A stretch of DNA of 56,347 nucleotides from JANNAT01 sp031422555. Lineage in GTDB: Bacteria > Pseudomonadota > Alphaproteobacteria > Rhodobacterales > Rhodobacteraceae. The position numbers and the translations under genes were made by a program. The stretch is from assembly GCA_031422555.1 (NCBI GenBank), contig JANPLZ010000007.1, forward strand, positions 1 to 56,347. Direction: 5' to 3'. The notes beneath the pieces were generated by a model. It did no database searches and was not told where the DNA came from. It saw only the letters and a list, made by a program, of their open reading frames with translations. Within the stretch, counting starts at the first letter, position 1; each line of letters starts with the position of its first letter. This document shows, one piece after another, positions 48,722-56,347 of this stretch.

Positions 48722-51700
48722 ATGGCCACGATTTTACTGTCGGCAGCGGGCGCGGCCCTTGGTGCAGGGTTTGGCGGCACCGTGCTGGGCCTGTCGGGGG
48801 CGGTGATCGGGCGGGCGGTTGGGGCCACCTTTGGCCGCGCGATTGATCAATCAGTGCTGGGCGGCGGGTCTGATGCGGTCGAGATGGGCCGGGTGGACCG
48901 GTTCCGCCTGATGGGTGCGTCAGAGGGATCGGCGGTGCCGCGGATCTGGGGCCGGGTTCGGGTGTCGGGTCAAGTGATCTGGGCCACCCGGTTTCAGGAA
49001 AACGTCGCCACGTCGGGCGGCGGCAAAGGCGCGCCCCGGCCCCGGACATCCGAGTTTTCCTATTCGGTCAGTCTGGCGGTGGCGCTGTGCGAAGGGGTGA
49101 TCACCCGGGTGGGCCGAATCTGGGCCGATGGCAATGAAATCGAACCCGGCAGCCTGAACATTGCGGTCTATACCGGGACGGCCGATCAGATGCCCGACCC
49201 CAAGATCACCGCAGTCGAAGGCGCGGGTCTGGCCCCGGCCTACCGCGGAGTGGCCTATGTGGTGATCGAAGATCTCGATCTGTCGGAGTTCGGCACCCGG
49301 TTGCCGCATTTTTCCTTCGAGGTGATCCGCCCGGCGCAAGGCACTGCGGCGCAAGCCTATCCTGATCTGTCAAACAGTGTGCCCGGGGTCTGCATGGTGC
49401 CGGGCACGGGCGAATATACCTATGCCACAACCCCGGTGCATTACGCGCTGGGGCCGGGGGTAAACCGCACGGCCAACGTCAATTCCGCGTCCGGCAAGAC
49501 CGATTTCGCCACCTCGCTGGAACATCTGACCGCCGAGTTGCCGGGCTGCGGGGCGGTATCGCTGGTGGTGTCGTGGTTTGGCGGCGATCTGCGCTGTGGC
49601 GCTTGCGAAGTGCGCCCCAAGGTTGAACAGAAGATCAACGAGGGCGTCGGAATGGCATGGTCGGTCTCGGGCCAGACGCGCGCTGCGGCGGTTGAGATTG
49701 CAAAACTGGACGGCCGTTCGGTTTATGGTGGCACGCCGACCGACCGATCGGTGATCGAGGCGATAAAGGCGGCCAAACTGGCGGGGAAGGCGGTGACGTT
49801 TTACCCGTTCATCCTGATGGATCAACTTGCGGGCAACACCTTGCCCGACCCCTACAGCCTGACCACCGGTCAGCCCGCCTTGCCGTGGCGCGGGCGGATC
49901 ACGACAGATATCGCCCCGGGATTGGCGGGCACCCCAGACCGCACAGCGGCGGCAGATGCGCAGGTTGCCAGCTTTTTTGGCACAGCGACCCCGTCGCAAT
50001 TCACCCGCGCGGGGGAGGTGGTCAACTATTCCGGCCCCGACACCTGGCGCTATCGGCGGTTCATTTTGCATTACGCAAACCTGTGCGCCGCAGCGGGCGG
50101 CGTGGCCGCGTTTTGCATCGGATCGGAAATGCGCGCACTTAGCCAAATTCGTGGCGCGGCAGATGGCTTTCCCGCCGTGGCAGCCCTGCGCCAACTGGCG
50201 ACTGAGGTGCGCGCCATTTTGGGCCCCACGACCAAGATCAGCTATGCCGCTGATTGGTCTGAATATTTCGGCTATCACACCGGCGGCGATGTCTATTTCC
50301 ACCTTGATCCGTTATGGGCCGACCCTGCGATAGATTTCATCGGCATCGACAATTACATGCCACTGGCCGATTGGCGCGACGGCGAGGCCCACGCCGATGC
50401 GGCCTTCGCCACCATCCATAACCCCGCCTATCTGCGCAGCAATATTGCGGGTGGCGAAGGGTTTGACTGGTATTACGACGGCCCGGAAGGCGAGGCCGCG
50501 CAACTGCGCAAACCCATCACCGATGGCAGCTACAACGAGCCGTGGGTCTACCGCTATAAAGACCTGCGCGGCTGGTGGGGGCAGGCGCATCACAACCGGC
50601 TGGGCGGTGTGCGCGCCGCCTTGCCCACGGCTTGGGTGCCGCAATCAAAACCCATCCGCTTTACCGAATTCGGCTGTGCCGCCATCGACAAGGGGGCCAA
50701 TCAGCCCAATCGGTTCCTCGATCCCAAATCATCCGAGTCCGGGGTGCCGAAATATTCCGACGGGCGGCGCGACGATCTGATGCAGCTGGCCTATTTTCAG
50801 GCGATGCAGGCGCATTGGACCGACCCTGCGCAAAACCCCACCTCGGCCATCTATGCAGGCCCGATGCTGGATTATGCCAATTCGCTGGCCTGGGCTTGGG
50901 ACGCGCGGCCTTTTCCGGATTTTCCGCGCAACACTGCACTTTGGTCGGATGGCGCGAATTATGACACTGGCCATTGGCTGAACGGGCGGGCGTCTGGGCA
51001 GCATCTGGCGGCGGTGCTGGCCGAGATTTGCGAAACCGCCGGGGCCGGGCCGGTTGATCTGACCCGCGCCACCGGTTATCTGCGCGGTTACAGCCTGTCG
51101 GAAACCATGACGGCGCGGGCGGCTTTGCAGCCTTTGCTGATGGCATACCCGACCGAAGTGGTGGCACGCGACGGGGCCCTGGTGTTTCGCCCGCGCAACG
51201 GCTTGGGCGCGGTGACGCTTGATGCAGGCTATCTGGCGGTGTCGCCCGATCTGGACGGCACCTTCGAGACCACGCGTGCGGGTGACATCGACACCCCGAT
51301 GCGGCTGCGGATCGCTTATCTGGAGGCCGAGGCCGATTTCGCAGTCACCACTTCGGACGCGGTGTTTCCGGGGGCCGACCGCGATGTGACCCAAAGCACA
51401 GAACTGCCCTTGGTGCTGACCCCCCCCGAGGCCACCGCGATGGCCGAGCGGTGGATGGCCGAGGCGCGAGTGGGCCGCGACACCGCCCGCTTTGCGCTGC
51501 CCCGGTCAAGGATGGCACTGGGGGCGGGTGACAGCGTGGCGCTGAACGGTGGGCTTTACCGGATTGATCGGATCGAGCAATCAGACGCGCAACTGATCGA
51601 CGCCGTGCGCATTGATCCCAATGTGTACGAGCCTGCCATCGTGACCGCGCAGCCGCGATCTTGGCTGCCCACCACGCCGGTTCTGCCGGTCTATCCGCTG

Positions 51701-52618
51701 TTTCTGGACTTGCCTTTGCTGACAGGCAGCGAAGTGGATCATGCCCCGCATGCCTGCGCCGCAGCCAATCCCTGGCCGGGGCCGGTGGCGGTGTGGAGTG
51801 CGGCGTCGGACGACGGATATGTGGTGAACAAAACCCTTGGCCAGCCCGCAGTGATCGGTCTGACCGAAACCGAATTGCTGGCATCTGCCCCCGGTCGCTG
51901 GGATCGGGGGGCGGCGTTGCGGGTGCGCATCGACAGTGGTGCGGTGTCGTCTGCCACCGAACTTGGCGTCTTGTCCGGCGCAAATGTGGCCGCCATCGGC
52001 GATGGGTCTGCGGCAAATTGGGAGGTATTTCAGTTTGTAAACGCGGTGTTGATCGCCCCTAAAACCTATGAGATATCGCTGCGTCTGCGCGGTCAGGCCG
52101 GCAGCGATGGCGTGGCCCCCCCAGCTTGGCCGGTGGGCAGCATGTTTGTGCTGATCACCCCGGCCTTGCAACAAATTGACCTGCCGCTGTCGGCGCGGGG
52201 GTTGCCGCGCTATTACCGCTTTGGCCCGGCAACCAAGGGCTATGACAATCCGGCAACTGTGTTGCGCGTTGACGCCTTTGACGGCGTGGGCCTGCGCCCT
52301 TACGCCATAGCGCATCTGCAAGTGCGTGCGATTGCAGGGGGCGATCTGGAGCTGTCGTGGATCAGGCGCACGCGGATTGACGGCGATACCTGGCAATCTG
52401 CCGAAGTTCCCTTGGCCGAGGTGGGCGAATCCTATACCGTCAGGGTGATGCAAGGCGTTGTTATAAAGCGCGAAATCGTGACGTTATTGCCAAGCTGGGT
52501 CTACACAGCCGCGCAACAGGCCGCCGATGCAGTCACCGGCGCTTTGACCCTGATGGTGGCACAAAACTCGGACCGCTATGGCGCAGGACCGTTTCGCGCC
52601 GTCACCCACAGCCTGTAG
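48722..52618 (+). CDS. GTA gp15, megatron/host-contact tail protein
   Basis: The 1298-residue product matches RcGTA gp15 in length and layout. An N-terminal Gly/Ala-rich hydrophobic stretch (GAALGAGFGGTVLGLSGAVIGRAVGATFG, by segment) suits membrane crossing. A TIM-barrel-like glycoside-hydrolase region follows at about residues 430-720 (GIDNYMPLADWRDGE, YNEPWVYRYKDLRGWWGQ, FTEFGCAAIDKGANQPN). Phage-tail domains come next (LIDAVRIDPNVYEP). The C-terminal part, after about residue 1150, is likely exposed and may meet the recipient surface. Confidence 0.94.
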   Translation: MATILLSAAGAALGAGFGGTVLGLSGAVIGRAVGATFGRAIDQSVLGGGSDAVEMGRVDRFRLMGASEGSAVPRIWGRVRVSGQVIWATRFQENVATSGGGKGAPRPRTSEFSYSVSLAVALCEGVITRVGRIWADGNEIEPGSLNIAVYTGTADQMPDPKITAVEGAGLAPAYRGVAYVVIEDLDLSEFGTRLPHFSFEVIRPAQGTAAQAYPDLSNSVPGVCMVPGTGEYTYATTPVHYALGPGVNRTANVNSASGKTDFATSLEHLTAELPGCGAVSLVVSWFGGDLRCGACEVRPKVEQKINEGVGMAWSVSGQTRAAAVEIAKLDGRSVYGGTPTDRSVIEAIKAAKLAGKAVTFYPFILMDQLAGNTLPDPYSLTTGQPALPWRGRITTDIAPGLAGTPDRTAAADAQVASFFGTATPSQFTRAGEVVNYSGPDTWRYRRFILHYANLCAAAGGVAAFCIGSEMRALSQIRGAADGFPAVAALRQLATEVRAILGPTTKISYAADWSEYFGYHTGGDVYFHLDPLWADPAIDFIGIDNYMPLADWRDGEAHADAAFATIHNPAYLRSNIAGGEGFDWYYDGPEGEAAQLRKPITDGSYNEPWVYRYKDLRGWWGQAHHNRLGGVRAALPTAWVPQSKPIRFTEFGCAAIDKGANQPNRFLDPKSSESGVPKYSDGRRDDLMQLAYFQAMQAHWTDPAQNPTSAIYAGPMLDYANSLAWAWDARPFPDFPRNTALWSDGANYDTGHWLNGRASGQHLAAVLAEICETAGAGPVDLTRATGYLRGYSLSETMTARAALQPLLMAYPTEVVARDGALVFRPRNGLGAVTLDAGYLAVSPDLDGTFETTRAGDIDTPMRLRIAYLEAEADFAVTTSDAVFPGADRDVTQSTELPLVLTPPEATAMAERWMAEARVGRDTARFALPRSRMALGAGDSVALNGGLYRIDRIEQSDAQLIDAVRIDPNVYEPAIVTAQPRSWLPTTPVLPVYPLFLDLPLLTGSEVDHAPHACAAANPWPGPVAVWSAASDDGYVVNKTLGQPAVIGLTETELLASAPGRWDRGAALRVRIDSGAVSSATELGVLSGANVAAIGDGSAANWEVFQFVNAVLIAPKTYEISLRLRGQAGSDGVAPPAWPVGSMFVLITPALQQIDLPLSARGLPRYYRFGPATKGYDNPATVLRVDAFDGVGLRPYAIAHLQVRAIAGGDLELSWIRRTRIDGDTWQSAEVPLAEVGESYTVRVMQGVVIKREIVTLLPSWVYTAAQQAADAVTGALTLMVAQNSDRYGAGPFRAVTHSL

Positions 52619-52624
52619 CGCGCG

Positions 52625-52927
52625 ATGCGCCGCTGCCTGATCGGGGATCTTCTGGCCGCAGCTTCGGTCATCGCCGCCGCTGATCCGCCTCAGATGCAGA
52701 TCAGCGGCGCGCGGCTGATCGCCGAAGCCGACGCCGCCCACCGCTATGCCAAACGCCATGGCCGCCCGCATCCGCGCTGGGGAAATGGCAGCCTGATGGC
52801 CCGCGCGATGGCCGAGCCGCTGCTGCAGCGCGCCGATTTTTCCTGCCCCACCTATCTGGCGGCGTTTGGCGCGATCACCACCGCGCTGACCGGCTTTCGC
52901 CGCTATGCCCACAGCATGGCCCTGTAA
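52625..52927 (+). CDS. small hypothetical protein downstream of GTA gp15
   Basis: This 100-residue, His/Arg-rich protein starts 6 bases after gp15. It is mostly helical (CLIGDLLAAASVIAAAD, ARLIAEADAAHRYAKRHGRPHP, SLMARAMAEPLLQRA). No signal peptide or known motif is visible. A similar small gene sits between gp15 and cysE in relatives as I recall, but I could not check this. It may be a GTA accessory protein, or it may only be transcribed with the cluster. Confidence 0.65.
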   Translation: MRRCLIGDLLAAASVIAAADPPQMQISGARLIAEADAAHRYAKRHGRPHPRWGNGSLMARAMAEPLLQRADFSCPTYLAAFGAITTALTGFRRYAHSMAL

Positions 52928-52974
52928 TCCCCGCCGCGACTGTGCTAAAATCGGGTCAACCCGGAGGATATGGT

Positions 52975-53784
52975 ATGGCCGAACCCCACGCAAAACTTGC
53001 AGCCCTTGATCCGGTCTGGAACCGGGTGCGCGAAGAAGGCTTTGCCATGGTGCGCGCCGAGCCCTTGTTGGGCGGCCTTGCGCATTCCAGTTTGTTGCAC
53101 CATCCGTCGATGGAACGCGCGCTGGCCTACCGCTTTTCGCTGAAACTGGCCAGCGGCGAGATGAGCGAACAGATTTTGCGCGAAATCGCCGATGAAGCCT
53201 ACGAGGCCGACCCCGATCTGGGGCAGGCGGCGCGGGTGGATCTGACGGCGGTGTTTGACCGCGACCCGGCTTGCGTGCGCTTTATCCAGCCCTTGTTGTT
53301 TTTCAAAGGCTATCAGGCGGTGCAGGCCTACCGGATTGGCCATTGGCTGTGGGAAAACAATCGCCGGGACCTTGCGTATTTCGTGCAGATGCGGGTGTCC
53401 GAAGTGTTCGGCGTCGATATACATCCGGCGGCGCGGGTGGGGCGCGGCATCATGATCGACCACGCGCATTCGATTGTCATCGGCGAGACGGCCGTGGTGG
53501 GCGACAACGTGTCGATGCTGCATTCGGTCACGCTGGGCGGCACCGGCAAGGAAGATGGCGACCGCCATCCTAAAATCGGCAATGGCGTGATGATCGGGGC
53601 CGGGGCCAAAGTGCTGGGAAATATCACCGTCGGCCACTGCTCGCGCATCGCGGCGGGGTCGGTGGTGCTGCAAGACGTGCCGCATAACACCACGGTGGCG
53701 GGCGTGCCCGCGCGGGTGATCGGCGAGGCGGGCTGCGCGCAGCCGTCGGTGACAATGGATCAGTTGATCAACGGCGAGATTTAG
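52975..53784 (+). CDS. cysE: serine O-acetyltransferase CysE
   Basis: CysE acetylates serine for cysteine synthesis. The 269-residue product has the N-terminal helical domain (PVWNRVREEGFAMVRAEPLL) and left-handed beta-helix hexapeptide repeats (IHPAARVGRGIMIDHAHSIVIGETAVVGDNVSMLH by segment). It also carries VTLGGTGKEDGDRHPKIGNG and AGSVVLQDVPHNTTVAGVPARVI. The ATG at 52975 has GGAGG 7 bases upstream; an earlier in-frame start at 52942 is less likely. It is the usual downstream neighbour of the GTA cluster. Confidence 0.95.
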   Translation: MAEPHAKLAALDPVWNRVREEGFAMVRAEPLLGGLAHSSLLHHPSMERALAYRFSLKLASGEMSEQILREIADEAYEADPDLGQAARVDLTAVFDRDPACVRFIQPLLFFKGYQAVQAYRIGHWLWENNRRDLAYFVQMRVSEVFGVDIHPAARVGRGIMIDHAHSIVIGETAVVGDNVSMLHSVTLGGTGKEDGDRHPKIGNGVMIGAGAKVLGNITVGHCSRIAAGSVVLQDVPHNTTVAGVPARVIGEAGCAQPSVTMDQLINGEI

Positions 53785-53797
53785 GAGTTATACCAAA

Positions 53798-53858
53798 CGC
53801 CCCGGGCCTGACCCAGAGCCTCTGGTTGCGAGAGAGGCCCCGGATCAGGTCCGGGGCG
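53798..53858. repeat. REP-like composite repeat, copy 1
   Basis: A 61-bp unit, beginning CGCCCCGGGCCTGACCC and ending CGGATCAGGTCCGGGGCG, carries two facing palindromic arms around CTCTGGTTGCGAGAG. It lies between the converging cysE and pdhC genes. Confidence 0.8.
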
Positions 53859-53918
53859 CAATTACTGTGGCGACACCGTCGAACAAACTTTCCCAAATCC
53901 GGAATTGAAAACCCACCA

Positions 53919-53981
53919 CGCCCCGGGCCTGACCCGGGGCCTCTGGTTGCGAGAGCCACGCCCCGGATCAGGTCCGGGGCG
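53919..53981. repeat. REP-like composite repeat, copy 2
   Basis: A 63-bp direct copy of the unit at 53798-53858. It has a more perfect first arm (GACCCGGGGC) and a two-base length difference in the centre. Transcription from either flank would form strong hairpins. Confidence 0.8.
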
Positions 53982-53991
53982 CAGAGTTGAC

Positions 53992-55299
53992 CTAGGCCAG
54001 CATCCCCATCGGGTTTTCCAGATTATCGACAATCGCCTTCAAAAACTCGGCCCCCAACGCGCCATCGATCACCCGGTGATCCACCGACAAAGTCATCGAC
54101 ATCACCGTGGCCACGCCAACCGACCCATCTGCCAAAACAACCGGCTGTTTGATCCCGGCACCCACCGCCAGAATAGATCCATGCGGCGGGTTGATCACGG
54201 CGTCGAAATTTTCCACCCCCATCATCCCAAGATTGGAAATGGCAAAGCTGCCCCCCTGATATTCATGCGGGGCCAGCTTTTTGGTCTTGGCCCGCCCGGC
54301 CAGATCTTTCATCTCGGCCGACAGTTTCGACAGCGATTTGATATCGGCGTCGCGCAGCACCGGCGTGAACAGCCCGCCCTCAATGGCCACCGCCACCGCC
54401 ACATCCGATTGCTTGATGCGCAAAATCCGGTCCCCCGCCCAAACCGCGTTGGCATTGGGCACGGACTGCAAAGCCAAGGCACTGGCCTTGATGATGAAAT
54501 CATTCACCGACAGCTTGACGCCCCGGCTTTCCAACTGCTTGTTCAGCGTCTCGCGAAACGCCATCAGCGCGTCCAGCCGCACCGATTTGCGCAGATAGAA
54601 ATGCGGAATGGTCTGCTTGGCTTCGGTCAGGCGCGCGGCAATGGTGCGGCGCATGCCGTCCAACGGCACTTCGGTTACCGTGCGGTCGGAATAGATTTTC
54701 AAGACGGTCTCTGCCGACATGCCGGTTGGCATCGTCGCTGTCGCCGCGACTTTGGCCGGGGCCACCGCCGCAACCGCAACTGCACCGGCGCCAACCGGGG
54801 CTACCGCTTTGGCCCCTTCAACATCGGCCCGCACGATGCGGCCATGCGGGCCAGAGCCTTGCACGCCCGCCAGATCAAGCCCTTTTTCCGCCGCGATCCG
54901 CCGCGCCAAAGGTGATGCAAACACCCGCGCGCCCGCCGGTTTGGCAACAGTTTGGGCCGCCTCGGCCGCCGTCGCAACTGGAGCCGCAACCACAGCCGCG
55001 GGGGCCGCAACCACCGCCACCGGCTTGGCCACAGGCACCGCAGCCCCTGCTGCTTCGCCATCCTCAACCAGAACGGCAATCGCGGTGTTTACCTTCACCC
55101 CCGCCGTGCCTTCGGCCACCAGAATTTTGCCGATGGTGCCTTCATCCACCGCCTCAAATTCCATCGTCGCCTTGTCGGTTTCGATCTCGGCCAGAATTTG
55201 CCCGGATTTTACCCGGTCGCCTTCTTTGACCAGCCATTTCGCCAGCGTGCCTTCCTCCATCGTCGGAGAAAGTGCGGGCATCAGAATTTCAATCGCCAT
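53992..55299 (-). CDS. pdhC: pyruvate dehydrogenase E2, dihydrolipoyl acetyltransferase
   Basis: E2 forms the core of the pyruvate dehydrogenase complex and passes acetyl groups to CoA. The 435-residue product has one lipoyl domain (residues 1-80, lipoylated Lys43 in ETDKATMEF). A long Ala/Val/Pro linker, a peripheral-subunit-binding domain (FASPLARRIAAEKGLDLAGVQGSGPHGRI by segment) and the catalytic domain with DHRVIDGALGAEFL follow. The ATG at 55299 has AAGGAGG upstream and lies 11 bases after the E1-beta stop. Confidence 0.95.
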   Translation of the reverse strand: MAIEILMPALSPTMEEGTLAKWLVKEGDRVKSGQILAEIETDKATMEFEAVDEGTIGKILVAEGTAGVKVNTAIAVLVEDGEAAGAAVPVAKPVAVVAAPAAVVAAPVATAAEAAQTVAKPAGARVFASPLARRIAAEKGLDLAGVQGSGPHGRIVRADVEGAKAVAPVGAGAVAVAAVAPAKVAATATMPTGMSAETVLKIYSDRTVTEVPLDGMRRTIAARLTEAKQTIPHFYLRKSVRLDALMAFRETLNKQLESRGVKLSVNDFIIKASALALQSVPNANAVWAGDRILRIKQSDVAVAVAIEGGLFTPVLRDADIKSLSKLSAEMKDLAGRAKTKKLAPHEYQGGSFAISNLGMMGVENFDAVINPPHGSILAVGAGIKQPVVLADGSVGVATVMSMTLSVDHRVIDGALGAEFLKAIVDNLENPMGMLA

Positions 55300-55310
55300 T
55301 TTCCCCTCCT

Positions 55311-56309
55311 TCAGCGGTAGCAAACGGATTTGACGGCGGCGACCACTTCGGCGGTCGTCACAAGCGCCAGCTTTTCAAGGTTGGCGGCATAGGGCATCGG
55401 CACATCCTTGCCGGTGCAGGTCACCACGGGCGCGTCCAGATGATCAAACGCGCGCTGCATGATGGTCGACGCCAGATGATCGCCGATCGACCCCACCGGA
55501 AAGCCTTCTTCTACCGTCACACAGCGGTTGGTTTTCATCACCGACGCCAACACCGTGTCATAGTCAATCGGGCGCAGGGTGCGCAGATCAATCACCTCGG
55601 CAGAAATGCCGTCTTTTGCAAGGATATCAGCGGCTTCCAGCGCGTAAGTCATGCCGATGCCAAACGACACGATGGTCACATCCGACCCCACCCGCCAGAT
55701 CCGGGCCTTGCCAAACGGAATGGTGAAATCGTCCAGAACCGGCACCTCAAAGCTGCGGCCATAAAGGATTTCATTTTCCAGAAAGATCACCGGGTTGCCG
55801 TCGCGGATCGCCGATTTCAACAGGCCCTTGGCGTCGGATGCCGCATAAGGCATCACCACTTTCAGACCCGGAATAGCGGCATACCACGCCGCGAAATCCT
55901 GACTGTGCTGCGCCCCCACGCGTGTGGCCGCTCCGTTGGGGCCACGGAAAACGATGGGGCAACCAAGCTGACCGCCGGACATATAAAGCGTCTTGGCGGC
56001 GGAATTTATGACATGGTCAATCGCTTGCATGCCAAAGTTCCAGGTCATGAACTCAACAACGGGGCGCAGGCCTGTCATGGCCGCACCCACCGCCATGCCT
56101 GCAAAGCCATGCTCGGTGATAGGTGTATCAATGACACGCTTGGCACCAAATTCTTGCAACAGGCCCTGTGTGACTTTGTAGGCACCTTGATATTCTGCAA
56201 CTTCCTCACCCATGACGAACACATCGCCGTCACGGCGCATTTCCTCGGCCATCGCATCACGCAAAGCTTCGCGCACGGTCATCATCACCATTTCAGTGCC
56301 CGCAGGCAC
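55311..56309 (-). CDS. pdhB: pyruvate dehydrogenase E1 beta subunit (probably 5' truncated)
   Basis: The 332-residue frame contains the transketolase-type core of E1 beta: TVREALRDAMAEEMRRD, GEEVAEYQGAYKVTQGL, GFAGMAVGAAMTGLRPVVEFMT, RVGAQHSQDF and DLRTLRPIDYDTV. The GTG at 56309 is the first start in the available frame. In relatives the same gene usually continues upstream through a linker into a lipoyl domain. Here the preceding codons (read R-T-A-Y-D-A-S-S-E) look like that linker, and the stop just before them falls in an 11-bp inverted repeat at the very end of the window. Confidence 0.9.
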   Translation of the reverse strand: MPAGTEMVMMTVREALRDAMAEEMRRDGDVFVMGEEVAEYQGAYKVTQGLLQEFGAKRVIDTPITEHGFAGMAVGAAMTGLRPVVEFMTWNFGMQAIDHVINSAAKTLYMSGGQLGCPIVFRGPNGAATRVGAQHSQDFAAWYAAIPGLKVVMPYAASDAKGLLKSAIRDGNPVIFLENEILYGRSFEVPVLDDFTIPFGKARIWRVGSDVTIVSFGIGMTYALEAADILAKDGISAEVIDLRTLRPIDYDTVLASVMKTNRCVTVEEGFPVGSIGDHLASTIMQRAFDHLDAPVVTCTGKDVPMPYAANLEKLALVTTAEVVAAVKSVCYR

Positions 56310-56320
56310 TTCCGATGAGG

Positions 56321-56347
56321 CGTCATAAGCCGTTCTGGCTTATGACG
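56321..56347. repeat. terminal perfect inverted repeat
   Basis: CGTCATAAGCC (56321-56331) and GGCTTATGACG (56337-56347) are exact reverse complements around GTTCT, ending on the last base of the window. This looks like a fold-back at a contig end rather than a biological element. Confidence 0.6.

Larger units (their letters stand above)
38748..52618 (+). mobile_element. RcGTA-type gene transfer agent structural cluster, complete
   Basis: Seventeen genes in the order known from Rhodobacter capsulatus (g1 to g15 with g3.5 and g10.1) run in one direction over 13.9 kb. They encode DNA packaging, head and tail of a phage-like particle that carries random host DNA. All frames are open and most junctions overlap, so the cluster looks maintained. 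There is no integrase, repressor or replication gene, which is typical of a GTA rather than a prophage. Head spikes, lysis and regulator genes lie elsewhere in known genomes. Confidence 0.95.

Noticed and set aside
38748..52618. A conventional prophage
   Set aside because: There is no integrase, repressor, replication or lysis gene, and gene order and sizes match RcGTA throughout.

Overview
The window reads as chromosomal DNA of an alphaproteobacterium of the Rhodobacteraceae (Rhodobacterales). The evidence is the high GC content, the linked yajC-secD-secF and ccmABCDG genes, the fabF-mltG pair, an E1beta/E2 pyruvate dehydrogenase operon and, above all, a complete RcGTA-type gene transfer agent (GTA) cluster followed closely by cysE. 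I cannot name the genus from the sequence alone.

Layout. 1-6.4 kb: tail of an unidentified membrane protein, the Sec accessory genes yajC-secD-secF, a Mth938-like gene, and the cytochrome c maturation genes ccmA-B-C-D-G. 6.4-19.1 kb: housekeeping genes, mostly on the minus strand: a 43-residue membrane peptide, acnA, a DUF1223 protein (plus strand), a lipid A-type acyltransferase, an EamA permease, a FliG-like protein, purB, a 15-bp minisatellite, a small secreted protein, a DUF3445 protein, an unknown protein, glnA and glnB. 19.4-25 kb: a Hint-domain protein, tRNA-Leu(UAG), tig, the rpsF-rpsR-rplI operon, fabD and fabG. 25-34.3 kb: accessory genes lie between fatty acid synthesis genes: an alpha/beta-hydrolase-like protein, an SGNH-RTX protein, acpP, an agmatinase-family gene, and a TetR-regulated RND efflux operon. 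34.5-36.9 kb: fabF-mltG.

37.0-38.5 kb holds a PAAR-repeat protein fused to an HExxH (M91/NleD-like) metallopeptidase. A translationally overlapping, probably exported partner follows, and the pair looks like an effector-immunity module. 38.6-52.6 kb is the GTA cluster: small and large terminase, portal, head protein, protease, capsid, connectors, tail tube, chaperones, a short tape measure, distal tail, hub, peptidase and megatron. Every frame is intact and most junctions overlap. A promoter-like sequence and an intrinsic terminator lie between the effector module and the first GTA gene, which suggests read-through control or a short leader RNA. A small conserved-looking gene, cysE, a REP-like repeat pair and pdhC-pdhB close the window.

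The right edge ends in a perfect 11-bp inverted repeat that puts a stop codon in the pdhB upstream frame. This looks like an end-of-contig artefact, so pdhB is probably truncated. No CRISPR array, insertion sequence or rRNA gene was seen. No gene-free stretch exceeds 300 bases.
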